From positions 1-64,000 of the forward strand of contig JAGBNC010000018.1 in assembly GCA_017634595.1 (NCBI GenBank): a DNA stretch of 64,000 bases, given 5' to 3'. Below the pieces are notes generated by a model. That model was given only the letters and a program-made list of their open reading frames with translations. It ran no database searches and was not told the origin of the DNA. The stretch comes from Bacteroidales bacterium. Lineage in GTDB: Bacteria > Bacteroidota > Bacteroidia > Bacteroidales > UBA932. A program made the position numbers and the translations under genes. This document shows, one piece after another, positions 34,124-44,369 of the stretch. Every line of letters starts with the position of its first letter. The stretch's first letter is position 1.

Positions 34124-36241
34124 ATGGCAAAGAGAGATCTCAAATACACAAGGAACATCGGCATCATGGCCCACATTGATGCGGGCAAGACAACTACGTC
34201 CGAGCGTATCCTTTACTACACCGGAAAGACCCACAAGATCGGCGAGGTCCATGAGGGCGCTGCCACCATGGACTGGATGGTCCAGGAGCAGGAGCGTGGT
34301 ATCACCATCACCTCCGCTGCTACCACTGCCTTCTGGCACTATGGCGGCAACACCTATCAGATCAACCTGATAGACACTCCCGGTCACGTGGACTTTACGG
34401 TAGAGGTAGAGCGCTCCCTGAGGGTGCTCGACGGCACGATAGCCACATTCTGCGCTGTCGGCCGCGTGCAGCCCCAAAGCGAGACCGTCTGGCGTCAGGC
34501 CGACAAATACGGCGTTCCCAAGATCGCGTACGTCAACAAGATGGACCGAGTCGGCGCCGACTTCCTTGCATGCGTTGAGGAGATCAAGACAAAGCTTGGC
34601 GCGACAGCAGTTCCTATTTGCCTGCCCATTGGAGCCGAAGAGAACTTCAAGGGCCTGGTGGACCTGATTTCGCGTAAAGCTATCTTCTACAACAACACCG
34701 ACGAACTGGTCAACTACGAGATCGGAGACATTCCCGCCGACATGGTGGATGCCGTCGAGGAGTGGAGAGGCCAGCTCGTGGAAAAAGCCGCCGAATTCGA
34801 CGACGCCCTGATGGAGAAGTTCTTCGCAGATCCCGACTCCATCACCGAGGACGAACTGATAGCCGCCCTGCGCAAGGGAACCATCTCAATGCAGATTGTC
34901 CCCGCCTGCTGCGGTTCATCGTTCAAGAACAAGGGAGTCCAGTTCCTTCTGGATGCAGTGATGCGTTACCTCCCCTCACCTCTGGACGTCAAAGAAGTAC
35001 ATGCAACCAATATGGCCAACGAGCAGGACGTCCAGCTGCCGCCTTCGGCGAGCGCTCCGTTCTGCGGACTGGTGTTCAAGATTGCCACCGATCCTTACGT
35101 GGGCCGTCTTGCATACATCCGTGCCTATTCGGGCCACCTGGATGCCGGCAGCTACGTCATGAATTCCCGTACCGGCCGCAAGGAGCGGGTGTCACGCCTG
35201 TTCCAGATGCACTCCAACCACCAGAACCCCATCGAGTTCGTGGAGGCGGGAGACATCTGCGCGGCAGTAGGATTCAAGGACCTGCGCACGGGCGATACCG
35301 TGTGCGCCGAGAACCACCGCTACAGTCTTGAGTCCATGGACTTCCCCGATCCCGTCATCGGTATCGCAGTGGAGCCCAAGACCCAGCAGGACCTTGACAA
35401 GCTCGACATCGCGCTTGCCAAGCTGGCGGAGGAAGATCCTACGTTCACCGTCAAGTCCGATGCAGACACCGGCCAGACCGTCATCAGCGGCATGGGCGAG
35501 CTGCACCTGGATATCATTGTTGACCGTCTGCGCCGCGAATTCGGCGTCGAGATCAACCAGGGCGCGCCGCACGTCAACTACAAGGAGGCCATCACCGGTA
35601 CTATCCAGCACCGCGAAGTCTTCAAGAAGCAGACCGGCGGACGCGGAAAGTTCGCAGACATTATCGTGGAGATAGGACCTGCGGATCCCGGAGTCGTGGG
35701 ACTTCAGTTCGACAATCAGGTCAAGGGCGGCAACGTCCCCAAGGAGTTCGTTCCAAGTGTTCAGAAGGGCTTCGAATCGGCCATGGCCAACGGCGTACTC
35801 GCCGGATTCGAAGTACAGTCTCTCAAAGTCACTTTGCTGGATGGCTCGTACCATCCGGTGGATTCTGATCAATTATCATTCGAGATGGCCGCGCGTATGG
35901 CTTTCCGCCACGCCTGCCGCAAATGCTCTCCCGTGCTTCTCGAGCCCATCATGGACCTTGAGGTAGTCACGCCGGAAGAGTATATGGGAGAGATAGTCGG
36001 TGACCTGAACCGCCGTCGCGGTCAGATCACGGCTATGGATTCCACATCCAACGGCGCAAGGATAGTCAAAGCGTTCGTACCGCTCTCCGAGCAGTTCGGT
36101 TATGTGACCGTGCTCCGTACCCTTTCATCCGGAAGGGCTGCCAGCACCATGTCGTTCGACCACTACTCAGAGGTGCCCACGGCACTTGCCAGGGACATCG
36201 TGGAGAAGAGCGGGTACAAGTTCACTTCGGATGATGAATAA
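34124..36241 (+). CDS. fusA: Elongation factor G
   Basis: A translational GTPase of 705 residues. G1 is [14 protein letters not shown]3 is DTPGHVDF and G4 is NKMD. Domains II-V follow, with domain IV marked by [27 protein letters not shown] (36-nt scale spacing typical). The C-terminal domain contains [15 protein letters not shown]. It drives ribosome translocation. Standard length, no anomalies seen. Confidence 0.97.
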   Translation: MAKRDLKYTRNIGIMAHIDAGKTTTSERILYYTGKTHKIGEVHEGAATMDWMVQEQERGITITSAATTAFWHYGGNTYQINLIDTPGHVDFTVEVERSLRVLDGTIATFCAVGRVQPQSETVWRQADKYGVPKIAYVNKMDRVGADFLACVEEIKTKLGATAVPICLPIGAEENFKGLVDLISRKAIFYNNTDELVNYEIGDIPADMVDAVEEWRGQLVEKAAEFDDALMEKFFADPDSITEDELIAALRKGTISMQIVPACCGSSFKNKGVQFLLDAVMRYLPSPLDVKEVHATNMANEQDVQLPPSASAPFCGLVFKIATDPYVGRLAYIRAYSGHLDAGSYVMNSRTGRKERVSRLFQMHSNHQNPIEFVEAGDICAAVGFKDLRTGDTVCAENHRYSLESMDFPDPVIGIAVEPKTQQDLDKLDIALAKLAEEDPTFTVKSDADTGQTVISGMGELHLDIIVDRLRREFGVEINQGAPHVNYKEAITGTIQHREVFKKQTGGRGKFADIIVEIGPADPGVVGLQFDNQVKGGNVPKEFVPSVQKGFESAMANGVLAGFEVQSLKVTLLDGSYHPVDSDQLSFEMAARMAFRHACRKCSPVLLEPIMDLEVVTPEEYMGEIVGDLNRRRGQITAMDSTSNGARIVKAFVPLSEQFGYVTVLRTLSSGRAASTMSFDHYSEVPTALARDIVEKSGYKFTSDDE

Positions 36242-36268
36242 ACAAATGATTTTAAACAAATTAGTTAT

Positions 36269-36574
36269 ATGAGTCAGAAAATTAGAATTAAACTCAAGTC
36301 TTTCGATCACATGCTCGTCGACAAGTCGGCAGCAAAGATCGTTGACACGGTGAAAGCTACAGGCGCGAAGGTGAATGGACCTATTCCTCTCCCTACCAAC
36401 AAGAAGATCTTCACCGTCAACCGCTCCACCTTCGTCAACAAGAAGGCCCGCGAGCAGTTCGAGCTCGATTCATACCGCAGGCTTCTCGACATCGAGGAAT
36501 CCAACGCCAAAACCGTTGACGCCCTCATGAAGCTCGAGCTGCCCTCCGGCGTTGAAGTCGAAATCAAAGTGTGA
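36269..36574 (+). CDS. rpsJ: Ribosomal protein uS10
   Basis: A 101-residue protein with [38 protein letters not shown] and [12 protein letters not shown]. It is a 30S head protein and binds NusB in antitermination. Here it ends the str cluster; no tuf or S10-operon genes follow. Confidence 0.97.
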   Translation: MSQKIRIKLKSFDHMLVDKSAAKIVDTVKATGAKVNGPIPLPTNKKIFTVNRSTFVNKKAREQFELDSYRRLLDIEESNAKTVDALMKLELPSGVEVEIKV

Positions 36575-36602
36575 GGATAGTAGCTTTTTAACAAAAGTTT
36601 AC

Positions 36603-36610
36603 TAAATTTG
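36603..36610 (+). promoter_or_regulatory. -7 box of the CAU tRNA
   Basis: TAAATTTG ends 23 nt before the tRNA 5' end. No -33 TTTG at 19-21 bp was found. Confidence 0.5.
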
Positions 36611-36633
36611 CATCCCCGGCCAATCGGGGAACC

Positions 36634-36707
36634 GGTCCCTTAGCTCAGTTGGTTAGAGCACCTGACTCATAATCAGGGAGTCGCAGGATCATGCCCTGCA
36701 GGGACCA
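36634..36707 (+). tRNA. tRNA with CAU anticodon (Ile2 or elongator Met)
   Basis: A 74-nt cloverleaf: acceptor GGTCCCT/AGGGACC, D arm GCTC/GAGC, anticodon stem CCTGA/TCAGG with loop CTCATAA, and T stem GCAGG/CCTGC. CCA is not encoded. The acceptor resembles tRNA-Ile2 (lysidine-modified) more than elongator Met, so Ile(CAU) is my preferred call. The T loop is ATCATGC, so positions 54 and 58 are A and T rather than T and A. Confidence 0.85.
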
Positions 36708-36710
36708 CAG

Positions 36711-36740
36711 AAAAGCCTGGCGCAAAAACGCCGGGCTTTT
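36711..36740 (+). terminator. Terminator after the CAU tRNA
   Basis: AAAAGCCTGGCG and CGCCGGGCTTTT form a 12-bp stem (one T-G wobble) around a 6-nt loop, ending in a T run. It lies 4 nt after the tRNA. Confidence 0.9.
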
Positions 36741-36793
36741 CTTGTATCGGCTTTTTCATGAAACATTGCTATATTTGCAAAAATAGCTAAGGT

Positions 36794-37936
36794 ATGAAAA
36801 AGGTTATTCTCTGGGTTGTAGGCATAGTGGCGGCAATATGCATAGCCGTGGCCTGCATATGGGGAGGCGAGATAGCTTCCATCAACACCATCTCGCAGGT
36901 AGGGAACAACGAGTATCTCTACCAGATGAAGTACAAGGCCGCCTATGACCTTGACGACCTGATCTCCCGCGATATTGATTCCAACGCAAAACTGCTTGAC
37001 TATGTCATTGGCAAAATAGGTAAAGGTCTGCCCATCAAGATCAAGAGCGCCCAGGTAGCCGATGAAAACGGAGAGCTCGGTGTCTTGAATTGCACCAGTT
37101 TCCAGGCCGCAAAATCAGGAGGCGACGGTTTCTGGTTCGGACGCAACTACGATTTCTTCAAGAATCCGACAATGGTCACGGTATCCAGCCCCAAGAAAGG
37201 CTATGCATCCATAGCCGTCAGCGACATGTCGCACTTCGGATACGGCCTGGACAAGCTTCCGGATAAGTTCTTGTCCAAGCTCAACTGCCTAGCCTCCATC
37301 TATGCACCCGTGGACGGTATCAACGAGAAAGGCCTCTGCGCCTCTATCATGGCCCTGCCCAAGCAAGCCGCTCACCAAGACAGCGGAAAACACAAAGTGG
37401 GCACCACGGTCATAATCCGCCTGTGGCTCGACCGCTGCGCCACCGTCCAGGAAGCCATCGACCTCACGGCAAGCCTGGATATCTGCCACGACCAGGTGGT
37501 AGGCTCCGGGTATCACTATTGCGTAGCCGATGCCACAGGAGACTGCGCTGTGATAGAATTTGACAAAGAAGACGGATGGAAGACCATGGTGGTACGCAAG
37601 AAAGCCGACGAGAACGCTATGCACGTCACCAACCACCTGCTCTCCGAGAAATACTATACCACTGAGCCCGATCCCGCCGTCGGCAACATCCACAGCCGCA
37701 GCTGGTGGCGCTACGACACTGTGAAAGAATATCTTAACGCCCGCGACGGCATACTTACTTTCGAAGAAGCCCAGGAATGCCTGGCCAAAGTGCATTGGGA
37801 AAACCTGCGCTGGGAGAACGGTACGATAGAAGACACCCAGTACAGCAATGTCTATGACCAGCAGAACATCAGACTTGCCCTCCGCAACTGGAACGACTAC
37901 GGCACGACCTGCTACTTCAGCCTGAAGAACGAATAA
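36794..37936 (+). CDS. Linear amide C-N hydrolase (choloylglycine hydrolase/AAT-like)
   Basis: A 380-residue Ntn-hydrolase relative with an N-terminal membrane or signal helix (4-22). The candidate nucleophile Cys100 in LNCTSF and Arg117 in FGRNYDF match the family's catalytic Cys/Arg. Activation would need cleavage before Cys100. Later features are GLCASIMALP and SGYHYCVADATGD. Family members hydrolyse bile-salt amides, penicillin V or N-acyl amides; the substrate is not clear. A TATATTTG box (36770-36777) precedes it, and rhaD follows after 7 nt. Confidence 0.85.
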   Translation: MKKVILWVVGIVAAICIAVACIWGGEIASINTISQVGNNEYLYQMKYKAAYDLDDLISRDIDSNAKLLDYVIGKIGKGLPIKIKSAQVADENGELGVLNCTSFQAAKSGGDGFWFGRNYDFFKNPTMVTVSSPKKGYASIAVSDMSHFGYGLDKLPDKFLSKLNCLASIYAPVDGINEKGLCASIMALPKQAAHQDSGKHKVGTTVIIRLWLDRCATVQEAIDLTASLDICHDQVVGSGYHYCVADATGDCAVIEFDKEDGWKTMVVRKKADENAMHVTNHLLSEKYYTTEPDPAVGNIHSRSWWRYDTVKEYLNARDGILTFEEAQECLAKVHWENLRWENGTIEDTQYSNVYDQQNIRLALRNWNDYGTTCYFSLKNE

Positions 37937-37943
37937 CAAGAGT

Positions 37944-38780
37944 ATGAAAAGCAGCATTCTTGACGGCAGGAGCGAACTTGCCGCATGTATATCAGAGTGC
38001 GCCGAGGTGGCCTGCTACCTTTGGGAAAAGGGCTGGGCCGAAAGGAACGGCGGCAACATGACATACAACATCACATCGTACGTGGACGCAGCCATGCGTT
38101 CGCTTCCGGCCCTTGAATACAAGGGTGCCGCAGCATTCCCGACCGGCAAAGTGCTGCCGCATCTGAAAGGCTGCTGGTTCTATGCCAAGGGCACAGGGCG
38201 CCGCATGCGTGACCTTGCCCGCAAGCCGATGGAAAACGGATGCATCATCCGCATTACCGACGACTGCGCTCACTATGAGATGGTAGCCGACTCCCCCGTG
38301 ATGCCGACCTCCGAGCTCCCCTCGCACCTCGCCCTCCAGGACTACCTCATAGGCAGCGGCAGCAGCTATAAAGCCACCCTTCACACCCATCCCATAGAAC
38401 TCGTAGCCATGTCGCACATACGCCGCTTCTGCTCTTCCGAAGTGCTCACCAACACTCTATGGTCCATGATTCCCGAGACTCTGGCCTTTGCCCCGCTGGG
38501 CATAGGATTCATTCCTTTCGCCAATCCCGGCACCGTAGAACTTGCCGACGAAACTCTCAAGCTGATAGGCAGTTACGACGTAGTACTCTGGGAGAAGCAC
38601 GGCACCGTAGCCGTAGGCATCGACATGATGGATGCCTTCGACCAGACGGATGTCCTCAACAAAGCCGCCTGCATATACAAGTCCGCTTGCCAGATGGGAA
38701 ACGCCCCCGAGGGTATGAGTGAAAAACAGATGAAAGGCATACAAGAACTATTCAATCTGCCAAAGAAACGCGTAAAATAA
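37944..38780 (+). CDS. rhaD: Rhamnulose-1-phosphate aldolase
   Basis: A class II zinc aldolase of 278 residues. Zinc ligands are His147 and His149 in LHTHP and a later His in EKHGTV. The catalytic Glu lies in PTSELPSH (Glu124). The N-terminal phosphate-binding segment is GGNMTYNI. It splits rhamnulose-1-phosphate to DHAP and lactaldehyde. No rhaA, rhaB or rhaT is nearby, so it may be an isolated part of a rhamnose pathway or act on a related sugar. Probably co-transcribed with the amidase. Confidence 0.92.
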   Translation: MKSSILDGRSELAACISECAEVACYLWEKGWAERNGGNMTYNITSYVDAAMRSLPALEYKGAAAFPTGKVLPHLKGCWFYAKGTGRRMRDLARKPMENGCIIRITDDCAHYEMVADSPVMPTSELPSHLALQDYLIGSGSSYKATLHTHPIELVAMSHIRRFCSSEVLTNTLWSMIPETLAFAPLGIGFIPFANPGTVELADETLKLIGSYDVVLWEKHGTVAVGIDMMDAFDQTDVLNKAACIYKSACQMGNAPEGMSEKQMKGIQELFNLPKKRVK

Positions 38781-38831
38781 AGTATTTTTCATATCTTTGC
38801 TTTTCAGTAATTACTAATAATTCATAGGCCT

Positions 38832-41800
38832 ATGAAACCGTCCAGACTATTCTCCGCCATCGCGGCAGCTGCACTGCTCTTCGCGAGCTGTGTCAAGACC
38901 CCCACGGAGGTTGCAGTAACGAGTGTAAGCGTCATCCCGACGAGCATGGAGCTCACCGTGGGCGACACCCACTCCATCTCCGCAACCGTAGAGCCCTCAG
39001 ACGCCACCAACAAAGGCGTTACTTGGAAATCTTCCGATACCGGCATAGCCACCGTCAATGACGGGAAGGTGACTGCCGTAGCTCCCGGCAACGCCACCAT
39101 CACCGTCACCACCACCGACGGAGGCAAGACTGCTACCTGCGCCGTAAAGGTCAATCCCAAGCCGGTGCCCGTAAGTTCCGTCAGCCTGAACGAAACCGAG
39201 CTCAAGCTCACGACAGGCGACAAGGCCACTCTCAAAGCCACCGTGCTGCCCGAGGACGCTACCGACAAAAGCGTCAGCTGGAGCACCTCTGACGACAAAA
39301 TAGCCACCGTCAAGGACGGAGAAGTCGAAGCGATTGCCCCCGGCAAAGCGACCATCACCGTCACCACCAACAACGGAAGCAAGACTGCCACCTGCGAAGT
39401 GACCGTCGAAGCCCCGGTAGTGAAGGTAAGCTCCGTGACCGTGTCTCCCGAAGCTGTTGAGCTCGTGGAAGGCGCCAAGGTCAAGCTCACAGCCACCGTA
39501 CTGCCTGAGGACGCCACAGACAAAAGCGTCAGCTGGAGCACCTCTGACGAGAAAGTGGCCAAGGTCAAGGACGGAGAAGTGGAAGCAGTTGCCATCGGCA
39601 CCGCCAACATTACCGTCACCACCACCGACGGAGGCAAGACTGCCGTCTGCAAGGTAACCGTCAAGGCAAAAGCCGTTGCAGTGACCGGTGTTAAACTCGA
39701 CAAGACAGAACTTACGCTCAAGGTAGATGAAAGCGCGACACTGACCGCCACCGTCGAACCTGCGGGCGCATCCAACAAGAACGTAAGCTGGTCGGCAGAT
39801 CCCGCGAGCGTGGTCAAGGTAAGCAATGAAGGCAAAGTAACCGGAGTAGCTAAAGGCACCGGCACCGTGACCGTCACCACCGAAGACGGCGGCTTCAAGG
39901 CAAGCTGCAAGGTGACTGTAAGCGAAGGCTACGTTGCTGTGACCGGCATCAAAGTAACTCCAGACGAGATCAATTGCCAAGAAGAAGACGAGATCAACCT
40001 CACGGCCGAAGTGGTTCCCGCCACCGCGACCAACAAGAAAGTCGATTTCGTAATAGCCGATGAATCAATCATTACCGCGGCAGGGTCCGGCGATAACCTG
40101 GTCAGCCTCAAGGCAGTCAAAGCCGGCACCACCAAGATCACCGTCAAAGCAGCCGACGGCATAAGCAAAGAAGTTCCCGTAACGGTACTGCCCAAGCCCG
40201 TCATACCTCCGGCAGTGGTGCTTACAGTCGATCTTGGACTTCCTTCAGGCAACATCTGGTCCACCACCAACGTAGGCGGTACTTATCCATGGGATATCGG
40301 CGACTATTATGCTTGGGGAGAGACTGTGCCCAAAACAACTTTCACCGCTGACACTTACAAGTGGGGCATAGAAGGCGCATTGACCAAATACTGCATGAGC
40401 GATGCCGACGGCAAGCCCGACGGACGACTGAGGCTGCTCAAAGAAGACGACGCAGCCGCCGCCAACATGGGCGGAGACTGGCGCATGCCCAACAGTTTCG
40501 AAGCAAAGGAACTGATTGACAACTGTACCTGGAAAGAAGTCACCATTGAGGGAGTGAAAGGTTTCGAGGGAACCGGTCCAAACGGACAGACGATATTCTT
40601 CCCCAACAATGGATTCATGGGTAAGTCCCTCCATTATACAGACAGACCATACATCGCCACCTCCGACCTTCAGTTCATACAGAATCCTTCTTCATCCTGC
40701 ACTCAGATACTGCGAATCGGTACCAATGACTCATATGTTGTTGGCCTTTATCAATTCAACAGAATAGCCAACGGACTGGGTATCCGAGGCATAATCCCTG
40801 CCAAGACCATCGCCGTGACCTCTGTGTCGCTCAACAAGTCTTCCATCACTATTGAAGCGACTCACCGGCAGCAGTTGATTGCCCATGTATCACCGGAAAA
40901 TGCCACTGACATATTTGTCAAATGGAGTTCAAGCAACAACTCCATTGCAACCGTCGATGCAGCAGGTACCATAACCGGTGTCAAAGCCGGCACGGCCACC
41001 ATCACCGCCACAACCAACGACGGAGCCAAGAAAGCCAGCTGCACAGTGACCGTGGTGGAACCGGTTATCTTGCCCGCCTCCATCAACCTCAGCCAGACAG
41101 AGATTCGCATGGAGCCCATGAGGACCGCATTCGTGTCGGTTAATGTGTTGCCTAACAATGCTACCGACAAGACTGTCACATGGACTTATTCCAACGACCT
41201 GGTGGTCGTGGACAACGTCGACGACAAGGGCGTTGCACGTATCAATTCCTTCAACTCCAAAGGCACCTGCCTCATCACATTCAAGACTGTCAACGGCCTC
41301 ACAACTTCCCTCAAGGTAATTGTTGGCGATGCCCCTAAAGAGCCAGAAGCCATAGACCTCGGACTGCCTTCAGGTACACTCTGGGCAAGCTATAACGTAG
41401 GTGCAACGAAGCCGCAGGAACCCGGTACATATTACGCTTGGGGCGATACCGACACCAAGACCGAATTTACTTGGGCTTCTTATTACTACTATAACTCTTC
41501 ATTATCTCCGACAATCTTCAAATACAATAAGGATGACAATAAAAAACGTCTTGACTATTGGGACGATCAGGCATGGTGGATCTACGGAGGAGAGTGGAGA
41601 GTTCCTACGGTAGCTATGTACCAGGAACTGAAAGACAACTGTACCATCACCGTCGAGACTTACTTCGGAGTATATGGAGCCAAATTCACCGGCCCCAATG
41701 GTATGAGCATCTTCCTGCCGTTTAATGGTTACATGGACGGCACTTCTACTGTAGAGAAAAACTCGCAATGCTTCTACTGGCTCTCCGATTTGGACCCGTC

Positions 41801-42641
41801 TAACATCGGTTCTGGTTGCTATTTCTATGTAAGGAGATCTGACAACGCGTCTGAAGCCTACGTCTGCGGCAGAAATTACGGCCTCCCTGTACGTGCTGTC
41901 AAGCCGGGCAACAAGCAGCCTAAGGTCGCAAATCCTTCCATGGGACACGAATGGGTTGACTTGGGGCTTTCTGTACTCTGGGCGACCTCGAACGTAGGCA
42001 CTAATTCTCCTTATACTAGCGGTCATTACTTCGCCTGGGGAGAGACCTCACCTCAAAGCAGCAACACCTACGACTGGTCAAGTTATAAGTGGTGCCAAGG
42101 AAGCGAGAATTCTATGACAAAGTATAACAAAGATCCTAATTACGGCAAGGTTGACAATAAAACTAAGCTTGAGCTTACTGATGATGCAGCACGTGCAAAC
42201 TGGGGAGGAGAATGGCGTATGCCCACTACTTCGGAGCTTAATGAGCTTTACAATAATTGCACCATGTCTAATACCACTATGAGCGGCCAGCCTGTTACGG
42301 TATTCAAGAGCAAGATTAACGGCAAATCCATTACAGTGGCCCGCGCCGGATACATGTACCAGGGAAGCACAAGCGAATCAGAGGCTTATGATTCTCCATT
42401 CATTTGGTCATCCGAACTGAACGATAATCCTTTCGCAATTAAACTCTACAGTAATGGTATATCTGGACTGAAGCGCAGAGTGGGTGCTTCTGTACGCCCT
42501 GTCATCACTGCTCCGGAGCAGAGTCTGCTCAAGGCTATTTCCAGAAAATCTTCCCCGGACGGAAGGCCAACCGCCGGTAATCCCACACCGAGAAAAGCCT
42601 CCGGCAGCGTCAGGACGGCACCCGGAAATGAAAATCAATAA
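38832..42641 (+). CDS. Surface lipoprotein with BIG2 and FISUMP domains
   Basis: A 1,269-residue lipoprotein (lipobox LLFASC, Cys 20). Five tandem BIG2 Ig-like repeats of about 85 residues (28-455) are marked by VTLxVGDxxxLxATVxPxxATxKxVxW and IATVxxGKVTA. A FISUMP-type domain follows (about 460-655: DLGLPSG, YYAWGET, GGDWRMP). Two further BIG2 units span 657-835, then two more FISUMP domains (about 840-1020 and 1030-1226). The C-terminal tail is Ser/Pro/Arg-rich. Domain type suggests a cell-surface adhesin or scaffold. A TATCTTTG box lies at 38792-38799. Confidence 0.9.
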   Translation: MKPSRLFSAIAAAALLFASCVKTPTEVAVTSVSVIPTSMELTVGDTHSISATVEPSDATNKGVTWKSSDTGIATVNDGKVTAVAPGNATITVTTTDGGKTATCAVKVNPKPVPVSSVSLNETELKLTTGDKATLKATVLPEDATDKSVSWSTSDDKIATVKDGEVEAIAPGKATITVTTNNGSKTATCEVTVEAPVVKVSSVTVSPEAVELVEGAKVKLTATVLPEDATDKSVSWSTSDEKVAKVKDGEVEAVAIGTANITVTTTDGGKTAVCKVTVKAKAVAVTGVKLDKTELTLKVDESATLTATVEPAGASNKNVSWSADPASVVKVSNEGKVTGVAKGTGTVTVTTEDGGFKASCKVTVSEGYVAVTGIKVTPDEINCQEEDEINLTAEVVPATATNKKVDFVIADESIITAAGSGDNLVSLKAVKAGTTKITVKAADGISKEVPVTVLPKPVIPPAVVLTVDLGLPSGNIWSTTNVGGTYPWDIGDYYAWGETVPKTTFTADTYKWGIEGALTKYCMSDADGKPDGRLRLLKEDDAAAANMGGDWRMPNSFEAKELIDNCTWKEVTIEGVKGFEGTGPNGQTIFFPNNGFMGKSLHYTDRPYIATSDLQFIQNPSSSCTQILRIGTNDSYVVGLYQFNRIANGLGIRGIIPAKTIAVTSVSLNKSSITIEATHRQQLIAHVSPENATDIFVKWSSSNNSIATVDAAGTITGVKAGTATITATTNDGAKKASCTVTVVEPVILPASINLSQTEIRMEPMRTAFVSVNVLPNNATDKTVTWTYSNDLVVVDNVDDKGVARINSFNSKGTCLITFKTVNGLTTSLKVIVGDAPKEPEAIDLGLPSGTLWASYNVGATKPQEPGTYYAWGDTDTKTEFTWASYYYYNSSLSPTIFKYNKDDNKKRLDYWDDQAWWIYGGEWRVPTVAMYQELKDNCTITVETYFGVYGAKFTGPNGMSIFLPFNGYMDGTSTVEKNSQCFYWLSDLDPSNIGSGCYFYVRRSDNASEAYVCGRNYGLPVRAVKPGNKQPKVANPSMGHEWVDLGLSVLWATSNVGTNSPYTSGHYFAWGETSPQSSNTYDWSSYKWCQGSENSMTKYNKDPNYGKVDNKTKLELTDDAARANWGGEWRMPTTSELNELYNNCTMSNTTMSGQPVTVFKSKINGKSITVARAGYMYQGSTSESEAYDSPFIWSSELNDNPFAIKLYSNGISGLKRRVGASVRPVITAPEQSLLKAISRKSSPDGRPTAGNPTPRKASGSVRTAPGNENQ
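39264..39550 (+). repeat. Near-identical 255-bp-period repeat in BIG2 DNA
   Basis: A 32-nt identical segment occurs at 39264-39295 and 39519-39550, exactly 255 bp (85 codons) apart. A 32-nt segment near 39103 recurs near 39613, two periods away. This points to recent duplication or gene conversion among Ig-like repeats. Confidence 0.85.
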
Positions 42642-42643
42642 TA

Positions 42644-43828
42644 ATGGTACGTTCTCTTAGCAACAACGTTTTATACATAGGTTCAGATGATCTGGCTCTC
42701 GATTTGTTCGAGAGCCAGTACATCGTACCTGACGGAGTATCATACAACTCCTATCTTATCAAAGACGACAAGACAGCAATCCTCGACACCTCCGATGCAC
42801 GCAAGGGAGACGAGTGGAAAGCAAGCCTGATTGAAGCCCTGGACGGGCGTAAGCCGGATTATCTGGTGGTTCACCACATGGAACCGGACCATTCTGCCCT
42901 CATAGCTTGGACTCTTGAGCGTTTCCCCGGCATCAAGCTGGCCGCAAGCGCTCAGGCACTTAGGATGCTTCCGCAGTTTTTCCCCGGCATCGCACTCGAA
43001 GGCCGCACCATAAGCGTCAAAGAAGGTGACGTGCTCGAGCTTGGAGAGCACTCTCTGAGGTTCATTGCCGCTCCCATGGTGCACTGGCCCGAGGTTATGG
43101 TATCCTTCGACCAGACCGACGGAGTGCTCTACAGCGCCGACGGCTTCGGAAAATTCGGAGCACTGAGCAAATGCGGCTTCTACGGACGTGAAGACAATGA
43201 CTGGGCCTGCGAAGCCCGTCGCTATTACTTCAACATCGTGGGCAAATACGGCGCCCAGGTGCAGCAGCTGCTCTCCAAGGCAGCCTCGCTGCCCATCAAG
43301 TCCATTCGCCCTCTGCACGGTCCGCTTCTGGAGGATAACTTGCAGGAGTACATTGGCTTGTACGACACCTGGAGCCGGTATGCACCAGAGAGCGAAGGGA
43401 TATTCATAGCTGTAGCATCCATCCACGGAGGCACTATGGAAGCCGCTCAAATGCTGGCCCAGATATTGCGTACCAAGGGTGCCGGCAAGGTGGTGGTGAG
43501 CGACCTCAGCCGCACCGATATTGCCGAGAACGTGGAAGACGCCTTCCGCTACCCTAAGACAATACTTGCCGCTGCATCATACGACGCCGGCCTGTTCACA
43601 CCTATGTATGAATTCCTGCATCGTCTGCAGATAAAGGGCTGGTGCCGCCGCAAGGTGGGACTCCTTGAAAATGGATCCTGGGCACCTTCTGCCGGGCGTG
43701 TCATGAAGGAGATGCTCGGAGCCATGAAAGAAATCGACCTGGCGGAGCCTGTGGTGACCATACGCAGCCGCATGCGCAGGGAAGATTTCCCTGCCCTCGA
43801 CGCCCTTGCTGATGCTATTTTGAAATAG
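42644..43828 (+). CDS. Flavodiiron protein (FprA/A-type flavoprotein)
   Basis: A 394-residue protein. The N-terminal metallo-beta-lactamase-like domain has the diiron motif His78-x-Glu80-x-Asp82-His83 in HHMEPDHS and a later His in MVHWPE. The C-terminal flavodoxin domain (about 250-394) has the FMN loop ASIHGGTMEAAQ. These proteins reduce O2 or NO in anaerobes. It starts 2 nt after the lipoprotein stop. No rubredoxin gene is adjacent. Confidence 0.92.
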   Translation: MVRSLSNNVLYIGSDDLALDLFESQYIVPDGVSYNSYLIKDDKTAILDTSDARKGDEWKASLIEALDGRKPDYLVVHHMEPDHSALIAWTLERFPGIKLAASAQALRMLPQFFPGIALEGRTISVKEGDVLELGEHSLRFIAAPMVHWPEVMVSFDQTDGVLYSADGFGKFGALSKCGFYGREDNDWACEARRYYFNIVGKYGAQVQQLLSKAASLPIKSIRPLHGPLLEDNLQEYIGLYDTWSRYAPESEGIFIAVASIHGGTMEAAQMLAQILRTKGAGKVVVSDLSRTDIAENVEDAFRYPKTILAAASYDAGLFTPMYEFLHRLQIKGWCRRKVGLLENGSWAPSAGRVMKEMLGAMKEIDLAEPVVTIRSRMRREDFPALDALADAILK

Positions 43829-43855
43829 TTTTTTTTAAAAACCAATATCTTTTTT

Positions 43856-44266
43856 ATGAAAAAATTTGTTCTTATTCTTGCTGCCGTATTTGGCATGGCC
43901 ATCGCAGCAAACGCAGCCAACTACAAAGTTGACAACAACGCTATCGACGCTCTTATCGAGAACGCAGAGGAAGTATTCACCCTGGACGTAGCAGAAGCCG
44001 CTCCCGCAGCAGCCAACCTGCCCGCAGTGAGCCAGAAGGAAGTCAAGCCCGTCGTGGCTCTCGTACTCAACTGGTTCCTCGGTTTCTTCGGTGTTCACCG
44101 TCACTACATGGGCACTGCTCCCGGCATGTGGGCGCTCTACACTTTCACTGTCGGAGGTATTTTCGGTATCGTTGACCTTATCGACTTTATCATGCTGGTG
44201 ATTGGTACGGTTGACAATGACATCAGCCGCTACATCAACAACCGCAAATTCTTCATGTGGGCATAA
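43856..44266 (+). CDS. TM2-domain protein with signal peptide
   Basis: A 136-residue protein with a signal sequence (ending AIAANA), a short acidic Ala-rich stretch (20-60) and a TM2 domain: two helices joined by the FFGVHRHYMGTAPGMWALYT turn and ending with DLIDFIMLVIGT. Function unknown; TM2 proteins are often envelope-associated. It is transcribed alone, with a terminator 21 nt downstream. Confidence 0.85.
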   Translation: MKKFVLILAAVFGMAIAANAANYKVDNNAIDALIENAEEVFTLDVAEAAPAAANLPAVSQKEVKPVVALVLNWFLGFFGVHRHYMGTAPGMWALYTFTVGGIFGIVDLIDFIMLVIGTVDNDISRYINNRKFFMWA

Positions 44267-44286
44267 AGACATACCCAATTCCCTTG

Positions 44287-44322
44287 ACCTGCATTAGTCC
44301 AAAAGACTTTTGCAGGTTTTTT
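44287..44322 (+). terminator. Terminator after the TM2 gene
   Basis: ACCTGCA (44287-44293) pairs with TGCAGGT (44311-44317), with an inner AGTC/GACT stem. A run of T follows. Confidence 0.88.
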
Positions 44323-44369
44323 GCATTTTATTTTCTACCTTTACATATTTACTGAAGAAGGACAATAAT

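Noticed and set aside
39100..40200. Regular direct repeats as a possible CRISPR array
   Set aside because: The 255-bp period, the open frame and the Ig-like sequence show they are protein domain repeats.
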